Source: Mammaliicoccus sciuri (GTDB lineage Bacteria; Bacillota; Bacilli; Staphylococcales; Staphylococcaceae). From it: a DNA stretch of 64,000 bases. The stretch covers positions 2,341 through 66,340 of the forward strand of contig NZ_PPQD01000030.1 in the NCBI RefSeq assembly GCF_002901825.1, in the 5' to 3' direction. Below are positions 9,207 to 17,561 of the stretch, piece after piece. Under the pieces are notes generated by a model that saw only the letters and a list, made by a program, of their open reading frames with translations, had not been told where the DNA came from and did not search any database. Numbering within the stretch: position 1 is the stretch's first letter; every line of letters begins with the position of its first letter. A program made the translations under genes and the position numbers.

Positions 9207-10035
9207 AATAGTTGTTGATTCGACGACAGATTTATCAGCAGATTTTTTAGAAGAAAATAACATTACTGTCGTACCCCTAAATATACTAATCGATGGTGTT
9301 ACGTACGTAGACCAAGAAGATATTAGCTCAACAGAATTTCTAGAAAAAATGAAAGACGCTAAAGAATTACCTAAAACAAGTCAGCCTCCAATTGGTAAAA
9401 TTGTTGAAACCTATGACGCGTTAGGGACAGATGGTTCTGAAATTATTAGTATTCATATGACTTCTGAGTTATCTGGTACATTTAGTGCAGCTCAGCAAGC
9501 AGCTCAAATGACAGAAAGTAAAGTTACAGTTGTGGATAGTAAATTCATTTCATTAGCTTACGGATTCCAAATTGAAGAAGTCGTGAAGATGATCAACGCA
9601 GGTAAAACTGTTGAAGAAATCGTCGAAGAAATTGAAGTGATTAAAAATAATTTAAGACTATTTGTAGTCATTGGTAATATCGACAACTTAATTAAAGGTG
9701 GTAGAATCGGTAAAGCGAAAGGCTTACTCGGTTCATTGATGAATATTAAACCAATCGGCGAATTGATTAACGGAAAAATCGAAATGATGCATAACGCAAG
9801 AACGCAAAACGCTATTGTTAAATATTTAATGAAAGAATTGGATGTCTTCTTAGAGAAGAAAGAACTTATAAAAATAGGTATTGCTGATGCGAATGCAGAA
9901 CAATTGATGACGAAATTGATGAATACAATTAAAGAAAAGAAAAATTTCCACTTATTTGATACTGCAGTGACGACACCAGTCGTTTCAACGCATACTGGTG
10001 AAGGTGCTATTGGCGTGTTCTTCTATGGAAAATAA
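9193..10035 (+). CDS. DegV family fatty-acid-binding protein (FakB-like)
   Basis: 280 aa. The N-terminal KIVVDSTTDL signature and later SQPPIGK, SIHMTSELSGTF, KGGRIGKAKG and PVVSTHTGEGAIGVFFYG are typical of DegV proteins. They hold a single fatty acid and, as FakB subunits, present it to the kinase FakA for phosphorylation and phospholipid synthesis. Whether this one is a FakB that partners with FakA cannot be seen here. It overlaps plsC upstream and the next gene downstream, so the three are translated as a unit. Confidence 0.88.
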   Translation: MSKIKIVVDSTTDLSADFLEENNITVVPLNILIDGVTYVDQEDISSTEFLEKMKDAKELPKTSQPPIGKIVETYDALGTDGSEIISIHMTSELSGTFSAAQQAAQMTESKVTVVDSKFISLAYGFQIEEVVKMINAGKTVEEIVEEIEVIKNNLRLFVVIGNIDNLIKGGRIGKAKGLLGSLMNIKPIGELINGKIEMMHNARTQNAIVKYLMKELDVFLEKKELIKIGIADANAEQLMTKLMNTIKEKKNFHLFDTAVTTPVVSTHTGEGAIGVFFYGK

Positions 10036-10591
10036 ACATTGGATGAATCATAGAGCTTGGTTTTATGCTTTTATTATATTAATTATTCTAATACTTGGTG
10101 CTCTAGCTTATGTATGGTCTCAAATTTCAGACGATACAAACCATCAAACAATCAACACAGAACAAACTAAGAAAGATTTCACCATTTCTTTTGATAATGC
10201 ACAATTAGAATCGTTAATGAATGCGTCTATGAAAGATTATGACATTCAATCACGCATAACTAAAAAATCATTGTCATTTGATACACGTACTAAAATTTTA
10301 GGTAAAGATATTGATATAACACTTCAAACGAAACCTAAAAAGTTAAATAACGATACAATCTATTTCAAAATTCAATCGATAGATATTGGGAAATTAAATA
10401 TTTCAAATCCATTTATTCTATCTCAAATCAATAAATATAGTGAACTTCCACCATATATTCATGTAAATCCTAAAGATGAATCATTCAATTTATCTTTAAA
10501 TCAGTTGGAGATTGATAATGTTGAGTCTATACAAATTCAAACATTAGATATTTCAGACAAAAAATGGTACTTTGATATTAAGTTAAAGTAA
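10025..10591 (+). CDS. YpmS-family (DUF2140) membrane-anchored protein
   Basis: Start chosen at ATG 10025, overlapping degV by 11 bases; product 188 aa. One N-terminal membrane helix (AWFYAFIILIILILGALAYV) with a short positive N-terminus leaves the rest outside the cell. The outer part contains FTISFDNAQLESLMN and beta-rich segments typical of DUF2140. Function unknown. The neighbour order degV, ypmS, msrA resembles the corresponding Bacillus locus. Confidence 0.8.
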   Translation: MENKHWMNHRAWFYAFIILIILILGALAYVWSQISDDTNHQTINTEQTKKDFTISFDNAQLESLMNASMKDYDIQSRITKKSLSFDTRTKILGKDIDITLQTKPKKLNNDTIYFKIQSIDIGKLNISNPFILSQINKYSELPPYIHVNPKDESFNLSLNQLEIDNVESIQIQTLDISDKKWYFDIKLK

Positions 10592-10618
10592 CTTAACATC
10601 ATTAAAGGAGGTACAACT

Positions 10619-11137
10619 ATGGCTTATGCAACGTTAGCTGGGGGATGTTTTTGGTGTTTAGTTAAGCCTTTTAATGAATTCCCTGGTATTATTGAAGTGA
10701 CTTCCGGATATAGTGGTGGTCATGTTGAAAATCCAACTTATGAAGAAGTTTGTACAAATCAAACTGGTCATGTTGAAGCTGTTCAAATTGAATACAATGA
10801 AGATGAAACAGACTTTGAAGCTATATTAGATATATACTTTAAGACCTTTGACCCAACAGATAATAAAGGTCAGTTCTTTGATAGAGGGGAAAGTTATGAA
10901 CCTGTTATTTTCTACCACGATAAAGAACAAGAAGAAATAGCACATAACAAAATCAATCAATTAAATGAACAAAATATTTTTGATAAACCAGTCATTACGC
11001 CAGTTAAACCATACAAGAACTTTTACCCTGCGGAAGACTATCATCAAGATTATTACTTGAAGAATCCAGCACATTATCAAGGGTATCAACAAGGTTCTGG
11101 ACGTAAAGCATTTATAGAAAAGTATTGGGGGCGTTAA
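10619..11137 (+). CDS. msrA: Peptide methionine-S-sulfoxide reductase
   Basis: 172 aa. The catalytic motif GGCFWC is at residues 8-13 (nucleophile Cys10), followed by SGYSGG and TGHVEAVQ. It repairs the S-epimer of methionine sulfoxide. AAAGGAGG is placed 8 bases before ATG. One base separates it from msrB, which handles the R-epimer. Confidence 0.97.
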   Translation: MAYATLAGGCFWCLVKPFNEFPGIIEVTSGYSGGHVENPTYEEVCTNQTGHVEAVQIEYNEDETDFEAILDIYFKTFDPTDNKGQFFDRGESYEPVIFYHDKEQEEIAHNKINQLNEQNIFDKPVITPVKPYKNFYPAEDYHQDYYLKNPAHYQGYQQGSGRKAFIEKYWGR

Positions 11138-11138
11138 A

Positions 11139-11567
11139 ATGCTAAAAAAAAGTAAAGATGAATTAAATGAAATGGAATATCTCGTAACACAACAAAATGG
11201 TACAGAACCACCTTTTCAAAATGAATATTGGAATCACTTTGAAAAAGGTATTTATGTAGATAAATTATCAGGTAAACCATTATTCACTTCAGAAGAAAAA
11301 TTTGAGTCTGATTGTGGTTGGCCAAGTTTTTCAAAAGCATTAGATGATGAAGAAATCATCGAACTTGTTGATAAAACACATGGCATGATCAGAACTGAAG
11401 TACGTTCTGAAGATTCAGATAGTCATTTAGGTCATGTCTTTAATGACGGTCCTAAAGAATCTGGCGGCTTAAGATATTGTATTAATTCAGCTGCTGTACA
11501 ATTTATTCCATATGATAAATTAGAAGATTTAGGGTATGGAGAATTAGTAAATCATTTTAAAAATTAG
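11139..11567 (+). CDS. msrB: Peptide methionine-R-sulfoxide reductase
   Basis: 142 aa, family length. It contains [24 protein letters not shown] and the catalytic-cysteine motif [13 protein letters not shown] near the C-terminus. It reduces methionine-R-sulfoxide in proteins. It is coupled to msrA and followed 14 bases later by crr. Confidence 0.97.
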   Translation: MLKKSKDELNEMEYLVTQQNGTEPPFQNEYWNHFEKGIYVDKLSGKPLFTSEEKFESDCGWPSFSKALDDEEIIELVDKTHGMIRTEVRSEDSDSHLGHVFNDGPKESGGLRYCINSAAVQFIPYDKLEDLGYGELVNHFKN

Positions 11568-11581
11568 AGGAGTCGATTGTA

Positions 11582-12085
11582 ATGTTTAAAAAATTATTTG
11601 GCGGTAACAAATCAAAAGATACAAATGTTGAAGTATTTGCACCAATTTCAGGTGAATATGTAGCAATTGAAGATATTCCAGATCCAGTATTTGCTCAAAA
11701 AATGATGGGTGAAGGATTCGGTATTAAACCAACAGAAGGTGTAGTAGTTGCACCATTTGATGGAGAAGTTGTGAATGTATTCAAACCTTCAAATCACGCT
11801 GTAGGTATTAAAGCAGCAAACGGATTAGAAGTATTGGTACACGTAGGTTTAGAAACTGTTCAATTAGGTGGAGAAGGCTTTGAAGCACTTGTTAATACTG
11901 GTGATACAGTTAAACAAGGCGACGAGTTATTAAAATTCGACATCGAAACAATCGAATCAAAAGTAAAATCAGTAATCAGCCCTGTTATTATTACAAATAC
12001 AGATGACGCTGAAGAAATTAATATCGAAAAATTAGAAAGTCTAGTTAAAGGTGAAACTAAGGCTATTGATGTGAAAATGAAATAA
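11582..12085 (+). CDS. crr: PTS glucose-type IIA component (EIIA-Glc)
   Basis: 167 aa, soluble single-domain EIIA. The two active-site histidines are in SNHAVGI and [11 protein letters not shown]; the second accepts phosphate from HPr. [16 protein letters not shown] is family-typical. There is no fused IIB or IIC, so it serves permeases lacking their own IIA. RBS GAGGAG lies upstream. The yozE-like gene begins directly after its stop codon. Confidence 0.95.
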   Translation: MFKKLFGGNKSKDTNVEVFAPISGEYVAIEDIPDPVFAQKMMGEGFGIKPTEGVVVAPFDGEVVNVFKPSNHAVGIKAANGLEVLVHVGLETVQLGGEGFEALVNTGDTVKQGDELLKFDIETIESKVKSVISPVIITNTDDAEEINIEKLESLVKGETKAIDVKMK

Positions 12086-12307
12086 ATGAAACAATATTCT
12101 TTCTATCAATACGCACTAACAAAACGAAGTGAAAAAAGCGAAGTAGGTAAGTTGGCAGATTTAATCTTCCAAGACTTATCATTTCCAAAATTCACAAACG
12201 ATTACCACACACTTTCAGATTACTTAGAAACAGAAGCCATGTTCACACAACCAATGAGCGTCTTCGATGACTTATTCGAATCTTATGAAGAGTGGTTGAA
12301 ATTCTAA
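12086..12307 (+). CDS. YozE/UPF0346 family small protein
   Basis: 73 aa. It has the YozE_SAM_like pattern SFYQYALTKR, AxLIFxDxxFPK and a C-terminal FDDLFESYEEWLKF. The family is a SAM-like helical fold of unknown function. The ATG immediately follows the crr TAA stop, so translation is coupled. Confidence 0.85.
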   Translation: MKQYSFYQYALTKRSEKSEVGKLADLIFQDLSFPKFTNDYHTLSDYLETEAMFTQPMSVFDDLFESYEEWLKF

Positions 12308-12316
12308 GGTAAAATA

Positions 12317-12356
12317 AAACACCTCATTTTCAAGCGGAAATGAGGTGTTTTTTCGG
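12317..12356 (+). terminator. Terminator after the msrA-msrB-crr-yozE operon
   Basis: AAACACCTCATTT and AAATGAGGTGTTT arms around CAAGCGG are followed by TTTTTT. Confidence 0.9.
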
Positions 12357-12591
12357 TTTGTGTAGTTGGATGATGGGGCCTAACTATCATTATTCTGAAT
12401 TCTGGTAATTAGACGGGCCATTCTTAGAGACATTTCTCAGAATTTCGTCCCTAACAGAACCCGTAATACTCACGATATGAACATTTTTCCATATTAATTC
12501 GTTCACTTTGCTGTTTGTCACACCAAAGTGTTTTTATTTATATGATTTAACTGTTAAAATAAATTATATTTGACAAGAAAGTTGTGAGTAA

Positions 12592-14019
12592 ATGAAACCT
12601 TTTAAAAAGAAACAAAGTCGACAAATAACGCTTCCTTTATATAAGTTATTAATCATATTATTTGTTACGGTCTTATTAACTGCTGTTGTGTCTTATGCTT
12701 CGTATAAATTTGGTTTATATTTTGGCAATGACCAACAAAAAGAGCTTAATAAGATTGAAGAGGCTTATAAACAAATTAATAACGACTATTACAAAGATGT
12801 TGATGACGACAAATTAACTCAAGGCGCTATTGATGGTATGATCAAATCTTTAGATGATCCTTATAGTGAATACATATCCGCTAAAGATACAACAAGTTAT
12901 AACGAAGAAATTTCTGGTGATTTTGTTGGAATTGGTGCAGAAATGGAAATGCACGATGGCTACGTTAGGATTACTAGTCCTATGAAAGATTCTCCTGCTG
13001 AAAAAGCTGGCGTAAAATCTTTAGACGTCATTACGAAAGTTGATCATGAATCGATTAAAAATAAATCGTTAAATGAAATCGTCAATAAAGTAAGAGGTAA
13101 AAAAGGGACAACTGTTACGTTAACAATTAAACGAGAAGGTAAAGAACCTTTCGATGTTAAGATTAAACGTGACAAAATCCACCTTACAAGTGTTGATTAT
13201 ACGAAGAAAAAAGACACTGGCATAATTGCAATTTCTAAGTTCCAAAATAAAACAACGAAAGAATTACAATCTGCATTGAAACAAGCGAAAAAAGACAAAG
13301 TAAAACATGTTGTTTTAGATTTAAGAAACAATCCAGGTGGTCTATTAGATGAAGTCGTGACGAGTGTTAACTTGTTTGTTGATAAAAATAAACCTGTTAT
13401 ATATTTAGAAACGAAAGGTGATAAACCACAAGCAGTTGAAACTGAAAACGACAAAATGTCTGGCATAGGTGATATGGACTATACAGTACTCGTTAATAAA
13501 GGGTCTGCAAGTGCTGCAGAGATATTCGCTGGCGCATTACAAGATTACAAAATTGCAGATGTCCTAGGTACAACGACTTTTGGTAAAGGTATCGGACAAG
13601 TTCATAAAGAATTTAGCGATTCTAGCATTTTAAAATATACAAACATGAGATGGTTAACACCAAATAAATCTTATATTCATAAAAAAGGTATTCAACCAGA
13701 TAAAACCATTAAAGCACCTAAATATGAAGAAATAGAAATAATCGATCCGAGCAAGACTTATCAAGAAGGCGATCAATCTAAAGAAATTAAATCAATTAAG
13801 ATTGGTTTGAACGCTTTAGGGTATAATATTAACAATGAAAATGACCAATTTGATGCCCAATTGACATCACAAGTTAAAACATTCCAAAGTGACCATGATT
13901 TAACTGAAAATGGTATTTTCACAGATGATACAACAAAGAAATTTATTGAACTTTTACGCAAGAAAATCCGTAGTGAAGATAAACAACTTGATGAAGCAAT
14001 TCAATATATGCATAAGTAA
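12592..14019 (+). CDS. ctpA: CtpA-like S41 carboxyl-terminal processing protease
   Basis: 475 aa. N-terminal membrane helix (about 17-38), PDZ domain (about 105-180; GIGAEMEM, DSPAEKAGVKSLDVI), S41 core with LDLRNNPGG, catalytic Ser in NKGSASAAEIFAG (about 305-307) and Lys in TTFGKGIGQ (about 332), then a peptidoglycan-binding-like domain (about 400-465; IKSIKIGLNALGY). It is anchored and acts outside the membrane on cell-wall or secreted proteins. The ribosome binding site is poor (GAAAG); an in-frame TAA directly before ATG fixes the earliest start. Confidence 0.93.
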   Translation: MKPFKKKQSRQITLPLYKLLIILFVTVLLTAVVSYASYKFGLYFGNDQQKELNKIEEAYKQINNDYYKDVDDDKLTQGAIDGMIKSLDDPYSEYISAKDTTSYNEEISGDFVGIGAEMEMHDGYVRITSPMKDSPAEKAGVKSLDVITKVDHESIKNKSLNEIVNKVRGKKGTTVTLTIKREGKEPFDVKIKRDKIHLTSVDYTKKKDTGIIAISKFQNKTTKELQSALKQAKKDKVKHVVLDLRNNPGGLLDEVVTSVNLFVDKNKPVIYLETKGDKPQAVETENDKMSGIGDMDYTVLVNKGSASAAEIFAGALQDYKIADVLGTTTFGKGIGQVHKEFSDSSILKYTNMRWLTPNKSYIHKKGIQPDKTIKAPKYEEIEIIDPSKTYQEGDQSKEIKSIKIGLNALGYNINNENDQFDAQLTSQVKTFQSDHDLTENGIFTDDTTKKFIELLRKKIRSEDKQLDEAIQYMHK

Positions 14020-14033
14020 TGGGGGAAAGTAGT

Positions 14034-14549
14034 TTGAGAAAAGCAACAAGATCAGATATTCAACATATTAATAAATTAACAGAAATGGCTAAATCTATTA
14101 TGGAACACGATCAGAACCCTCAATGGGATCATCGTTATCCATTAGAGAAGCATTTCTACGAAGATATAGATAATGGAGACTTATATCTATATGAAGAAAA
14201 CAATGACATTGCAGGATATATATGTGTCAATCAAGTACAAGCCGAATGGTATAAACAATTTGACTGGCCAGCTCGTACCGACGGCGCATATGTCATTCAT
14301 AGAATGGCTACAAATCCTGAATATAAAGGTGTCGCAATGAAGATGATGCAATTTGCAATTGATATTGCTACTGAAGCAGGAACACCAATTATCATAACGG
14401 ATACATTTTCACTTAATAAACGTGCACAAAGACTGTTTGAAAAATTTGATTTTATAAAAATGGGTGAATATGAAACAGATGAGTTTCCATTTGATAAGAA
14501 TGCACCATTTTATGCATATTATAAATTGATAGAGAACGAGGAGAAATAA
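14034..14549 (+). CDS. GNAT family N-acetyltransferase
   Basis: The TTG at 14034 is preferred because GGGGGAAAG (14021-14029) is correctly spaced and the protein then begins LRKATRSDI, as GNAT proteins do. An ATG at 14019 overlaps the ctpA stop but has no ribosome binding site. About 171 aa. The acetyl-CoA-binding region is VIHRMATNPEYKGVAMKMMQFA, followed by TDTFSLNKRAQRLFEKFDF. Substrate unknown. It sits between ctpA and murG, 2 bases before murG's ATG. Confidence 0.82.
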   Translation: MRKATRSDIQHINKLTEMAKSIMEHDQNPQWDHRYPLEKHFYEDIDNGDLYLYEENNDIAGYICVNQVQAEWYKQFDWPARTDGAYVIHRMATNPEYKGVAMKMMQFAIDIATEAGTPIIITDTFSLNKRAQRLFEKFDFIKMGEYETDEFPFDKNAPFYAYYKLIENEEK

Positions 14550-14551
14550 AC

Positions 14552-15619
14552 ATGAAGAAGATAGCATTTACCGGTGGCGGTACGATAGGACATGTTGCAG
14601 TCAATTTAGCACTAATCCCTGAAGCACAAAAACGTGATATCGAAACAATATATATTGGATCTAAAAACGGTATCGAAAAAGAAATGATTACTGACTCTGC
14701 CAAAGATACGAAATATATTCCGATATCAAGTGGTAAGTTACGTCGATATTTATCTTTTGAGAATTTAAAAGATGTCTTTAAAGTATTAAAAGGTGTATTA
14801 GACGCTAGAAAAGTATTAAAGAAAGAAAAACCAGATTTAGTCTTTTCTAAAGGTGGATTCGTCAGTGTTCCAGTTATTATCGCTGCCAAATCATTAAAAA
14901 TTCCTTCAATTGTACATGAATCAGATGTTACACCTGGTTTAGCAAATAAAATATCCATGAAATTTGCTAATAAAATGTATACAACTTTTGAAGAAACTTT
15001 AAAATATGTACCTAAAGAAAAATCAGATTATATTGGTGCTATTATTAGAGAAGATTTAAGAGATGGCTCTAAAGAAGAAGGCTATCAATTAACAGGCTTT
15101 AATGATCAATTACCTGTACTACTGATCATGGGTGGTAGCTTAGGTTCTAAAGCATTAAATAAAGCGATTCGAGATAATTTAGATTATTTAACAAAGAAAT
15201 ATCAAATTATTCATTTAACTGGTAAAGGTCATGTTGATCAAAATATTAAAAACGCCAACTATGTTCAATATGAATTTGTTTCAAATGAATTGATGCACTT
15301 CTATGCGATTACTGACACTGTCATCAGTAGAGCAGGCGCTAACGCTATTTATGAGTTTGCGACATTAAAGTTACCAATGTTATTAATACCACTTGGTTTA
15401 GATCAATCAAGAGGCGATCAAATTGATAACGCTAAAATTTTCGAGAAAAATGGATATGCTAAAGTATTACAAGAAAAAGATGTGAGCCAATCTAATCTGA
15501 TCAGTCAACTTGATAAATTAGAAAATGAACGAGAAGATATTATTGACAAAATGTCACATTTCAAAGAAAGTTATACGAAAGAAACACTATTTAACAAAAT
15601 TGAATCAGACATAAAGTAA
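14552..15619 (+). CDS. murG: UDP-N-acetylglucosamine-undecaprenyl pyrophosphoryl-pentapeptide GlcNAc transferase
   Basis: 355 aa, GT28. It makes lipid II from lipid I on the inner face of the membrane. N-terminal GGGTIGHVAVNLALIPE, SKGGFVSVPVIIAA, HESDVTPGLANK and the UDP-GlcNAc site MGGSLGSKALN, SRAGANAIYEFATLKLPMLLIPL are all present. Staphylococcal MurG likewise has TIGHV rather than TGGHV at the first loop. It follows the GNAT gene tightly and is followed 13 bases later by the PAP2 gene. Confidence 0.96.
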   Translation: MKKIAFTGGGTIGHVAVNLALIPEAQKRDIETIYIGSKNGIEKEMITDSAKDTKYIPISSGKLRRYLSFENLKDVFKVLKGVLDARKVLKKEKPDLVFSKGGFVSVPVIIAAKSLKIPSIVHESDVTPGLANKISMKFANKMYTTFEETLKYVPKEKSDYIGAIIREDLRDGSKEEGYQLTGFNDQLPVLLIMGGSLGSKALNKAIRDNLDYLTKKYQIIHLTGKGHVDQNIKNANYVQYEFVSNELMHFYAITDTVISRAGANAIYEFATLKLPMLLIPLGLDQSRGDQIDNAKIFEKNGYAKVLQEKDVSQSNLISQLDKLENEREDIIDKMSHFKESYTKETLFNKIESDIK

Positions 15620-15632
15620 AGGGGGCAATCGA

Positions 15633-16241
15633 ATGAGCCAAGCAAACCGTACTTTACTATTACTCATATTTAGTTTGATATTTGGAGTCATCGCGTTTTT
15701 CCATGAATCCAGACTCGGTAAATGGATAGATAATGAAGTTTATAACTTTATTTATTCAACTGAAAGCTTTATAACGACTTCTATAATGCTTGGTTTTACT
15801 AAATTAGGAGAAGTTTGGGCTATGATTGCCTTATCACTCATTGTGATTTGTTACTTAAAACTTAAAAAATATAACATTGAAACATTATTTTTTGCAGTTA
15901 CGATGATTTTATCAGGTACATTAAATCCACTTCTTAAAAACATATTTGACAGAGAAAGACCAACTTTACTTAGACTGATAGATATATCTGGATTTAGTTT
16001 TCCGAGTGGACATGCAATGGGATCCACCGCATTTTTCGGGTCACTTATATACGTAATATTTAGAGTGGCAAACAAATCTATACGACCGTATTTGATGGGA
16101 TTATGTGTAATTTGTATCGCAATGATATCATCGTCACGCGTATACTTAGGTGTTCATTATCCAACTGATATAATCGCAGGCATTATCGGCGGTGTCATTT
16201 GTATATTGTTAACTCAAAGTACGTTACGAAAGAAATTATAG
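15633..16241 (+). CDS. pgpB: PAP2-family membrane phosphatase (PgpB-like)
   Basis: 202 aa, about six membrane helices. The phosphatase motifs are intact: KNIFDRERP (KxxxxxxRP), SFPSGHAMGSTAFFG (PSGH) and SSRVYLGVHYPTDIIAG (SRxxxxxHxxxD). Likely substrates are phosphatidylglycerophosphate or undecaprenyl pyrophosphate. AAAGGGGG is upstream. The location next to arlRS matches pgpB in other staphylococci as I recall it. Confidence 0.88.
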   Translation: MSQANRTLLLLIFSLIFGVIAFFHESRLGKWIDNEVYNFIYSTESFITTSIMLGFTKLGEVWAMIALSLIVICYLKLKKYNIETLFFAVTMILSGTLNPLLKNIFDRERPTLLRLIDISGFSFPSGHAMGSTAFFGSLIYVIFRVANKSIRPYLMGLCVICIAMISSSRVYLGVHYPTDIIAGIIGGVICILLTQSTLRKKL

Positions 16242-16242
16242 A

Positions 16243-16281
16243 TGAGTATGGAACAGGGTGAGCTGTTCCATACTTTTTTTG
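16243..16281 (+). terminator. Terminator after pgpB
   Basis: GTATGGAACA and TGTTCCATAC arms, followed by TTTTTTT. Confidence 0.9.
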
Positions 16282-16334
16282 GATTAAATAGGGGATGTGC
16301 GGATGTTATTTCGGGCGATGTGAATATAGTAGTT

Positions 16335-16494
16335 CCGTTATGAACAAGTTTGGTCGAAAGTGTTCATAAGGATACTAGTAATTACACTTCTTATGAGTTT
16401 TGTAATTAAGGATACCGTTATTTGCAGTTCTTATCAAAAGTGCTAATACTGGAACCGTTATTTGCAGTTCTAACCCGAACTGCTCATAACGCTC
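16335..16494. repeat. Four 40-bp hairpin repeat units (mixed stem families)
   Basis: Four consecutive units of exactly 40 bases (16335, 16375, 16415, 16455). The first carries a GTTATGAACA/TGTTCATAA stem, the second AATTACA/TGTAATT, the third and fourth TTTGCA/TGC. Each has a loop of about 14 bases. They belong to the same superfamily as the arrays at 23237 and 56761. Confidence 0.85.
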
Positions 16495-16515
16495 TCTCAT
16501 TTAAATAAATCCATA

Positions 16516-16649
16516 CAAAAAACAGCCACAGTGATTTGGACAGAATCACTGCGGCTATTTTACTTTTATGGGCATAAAAGGGGGTTATAGAAAATGTTCA
16601 ATCCATACTTAGAGGGGGAACTCTTTTATTTGATTGATAATCATTTTCA
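16516..16649 (-). ncRNA. isrR: Fur-controlled small RNA, IsrR-like (copy 1)
   Basis: The minus strand has TTGACA, a 16-bp spacer and TATAAT (16683-16656), then an untranslated stretch ending in a strong hairpin with T6 (16524-16556 stem). The predicted RNA is about 134 nt. It has C-rich single-stranded candidates (CCCCC at 16618-16614 and 16584-16580, CCC at 16572-16570) and no convincing ORF. C-rich loops are the targeting elements of iron-sparing sRNAs. In S. aureus I recall IsrR, a Fur-repressed sRNA, located between pgpB and arlR exactly as here. Identity as isrR is inferred from position, promoter and C-rich content. Confidence 0.75.
16524..16556 (-). terminator. Terminator of sRNA copy 1
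   Basis: On the minus strand, AGCCGCAGTGATT pairs with AATCACTGTGGCT (one G-U pair) around a 7-base loop, followed by GTTTTTT. Confidence 0.9.
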
Positions 16650-16683
16650 ATTACTATTATAACCAATTGAGAATGAATGTCAA
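16635..16683 (-). promoter_or_regulatory. sRNA copy 1 promoter with two Fur-like boxes
   Basis: TTGACA (16683-16678) and TATAAT (16661-16656) face the minus direction. TGATAATCATTTTCA (16635-16649) matches the Fur 7-1-7 consensus TGATAATNATTATCA at all but one position. TGAGAATGAATGTCA (16668-16682) is a weaker match that covers the -35. Repression by iron-loaded Fur is the expected outcome. Confidence 0.8.
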
Positions 16684-16691
16684 TTAGTTAT

Positions 16692-16809
16692 TTAAAATTT
16701 TTACTATTTTAAATGATAAAATAGTGATGCTCATATATAATGAACATGTTAAACTCGAAAATGTTATCTTTTACTAGAGGGGGAACTCTTTCATTGATAA
16801 TCATTTTCA
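16692..16809 (-). ncRNA. Second Fur-controlled small RNA (tandem copy 2)
   Basis: The promoter block and first 25-30 transcribed bases duplicate copy 1 (GAGTTCCCCCTCTA shared), but the downstream sequence is different. A 9-bp hairpin (16703-16711 with 16717-16725) followed by AAAAATTTT may end the RNA at about 117 nt, although its T-run is weak, so read-through into copy 1 is possible. Only one C-rich segment (16783-16779) is retained. It starts back to back with the arlR leader. Confidence 0.6.
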
Positions 16810-16843
16810 ATTACTATTATAACTAAATGAGAATCATTGTCAA
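16795..16843 (-). promoter_or_regulatory. sRNA copy 2 promoter with two Fur-like boxes, overlapping the arlR upstream region
   Basis: TTGACA (16843-16838), 16-bp spacer, TATAAT (16821-16816) on the minus strand. Fur boxes: TGATAATCATTTTCA (16795-16809) and TGAGAATCATTGTCA (16828-16842). The second box also overlaps a plus-strand TTGTCA that could be the -35 of arlR (with TATAAT at 16862, 19-bp spacer). Confidence 0.75.
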
Positions 16844-16886
16844 TTGAAAATTGAAAACTTTTATAATTTTATTACGAGGTGGCATT

Positions 16887-17561
16887 ATGAAAAAAATACT
16901 CATCATAGAAGATGAACAAAATTTAGCGAGATTTATAGAATTAGAACTTAAGCATGAGGACTATGAAGTGGAAATATGTAATGATGGAGAAAGTGGGCTA
17001 GAGCAAGCTTTATCTGAAGATTACAATTGTATATTACTAGATCTCATGTTACCGAAAATGAACGGTCTTGAAGTATGTAGACGTGTTCGTCGTGAGAAAG
17101 ATACACCGATTATTATGATAACGGCTAAAGGCGATACATATGATAAAGTTATTGGTCTTGATTATGGCGCAGATGACTATATTGTTAAACCATTTGATAT
17201 TGAAGAATTATTAGCGAGAATTCGCGTTATTATTAGAAGAAATGTCACGGTTGAACCAGTAAGTCATACAATTACTGTTAATGATTTAACAATCGATAAA
17301 AATGCTTTTTCCGTATCTATACATGGTGAATCTGTTGATTTAACGAAGACTGAATATGAATTATTATTATTACTAGCTGAAAATCAAAATTTCGTCTTAC
17401 AAAGAGAACAGATTTTAAATCATGTTTGGGGTTACGAATCAGAAGTTGAGACAAATGTTGTGGATGTATATATTCGTTATTTGCGTAATAAGCTTAAACC
17501 ATTCAAAAAAGAGAATATTATCGAAACTGTTAGAGGAGTGGGATACGTGATTAGATCATGA
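16887..17561 (+). CDS. arlR: Response regulator ArlR (OmpR family)
   Basis: Start at ATG 16887 with GAGGTGG upstream; a 12-codon upstream extension lacks a ribosome binding site. 224 aa. Receiver domain with IIEDEQN, phospho-acceptor Asp in [12 protein letters not shown], Lys in [12 protein letters not shown]; winged-helix DNA-binding domain (about 125-224; [28 protein letters not shown]). Partner of ArlS; in staphylococci it controls adhesion, autolysis and virulence genes. Its 3' end overlaps arlS. Confidence 0.95.
   Translation: MKKILIIEDEQNLARFIELELKHEDYEVEICNDGESGLEQALSEDYNCILLDLMLPKMNGLEVCRRVRREKDTPIIMITAKGDTYDKVIGLDYGADDYIVKPFDIEELLARIRVIIRRNVTVEPVSHTITVNDLTIDKNAFSVSIHGESVDLTKTEYELLLLLAENQNFVLQREQILNHVWGYESEVETNVVDVYIRYLRNKLKPFKKENIIETVRGVGYVIRS

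Noticed and set aside
12357-12591. Possible promoter or repeat in the gap before ctpA
   Set aside because: Only short unaligned patches (GGGCC, ATTCTGAATTCTG) are seen; no stable hairpin or recurring unit.
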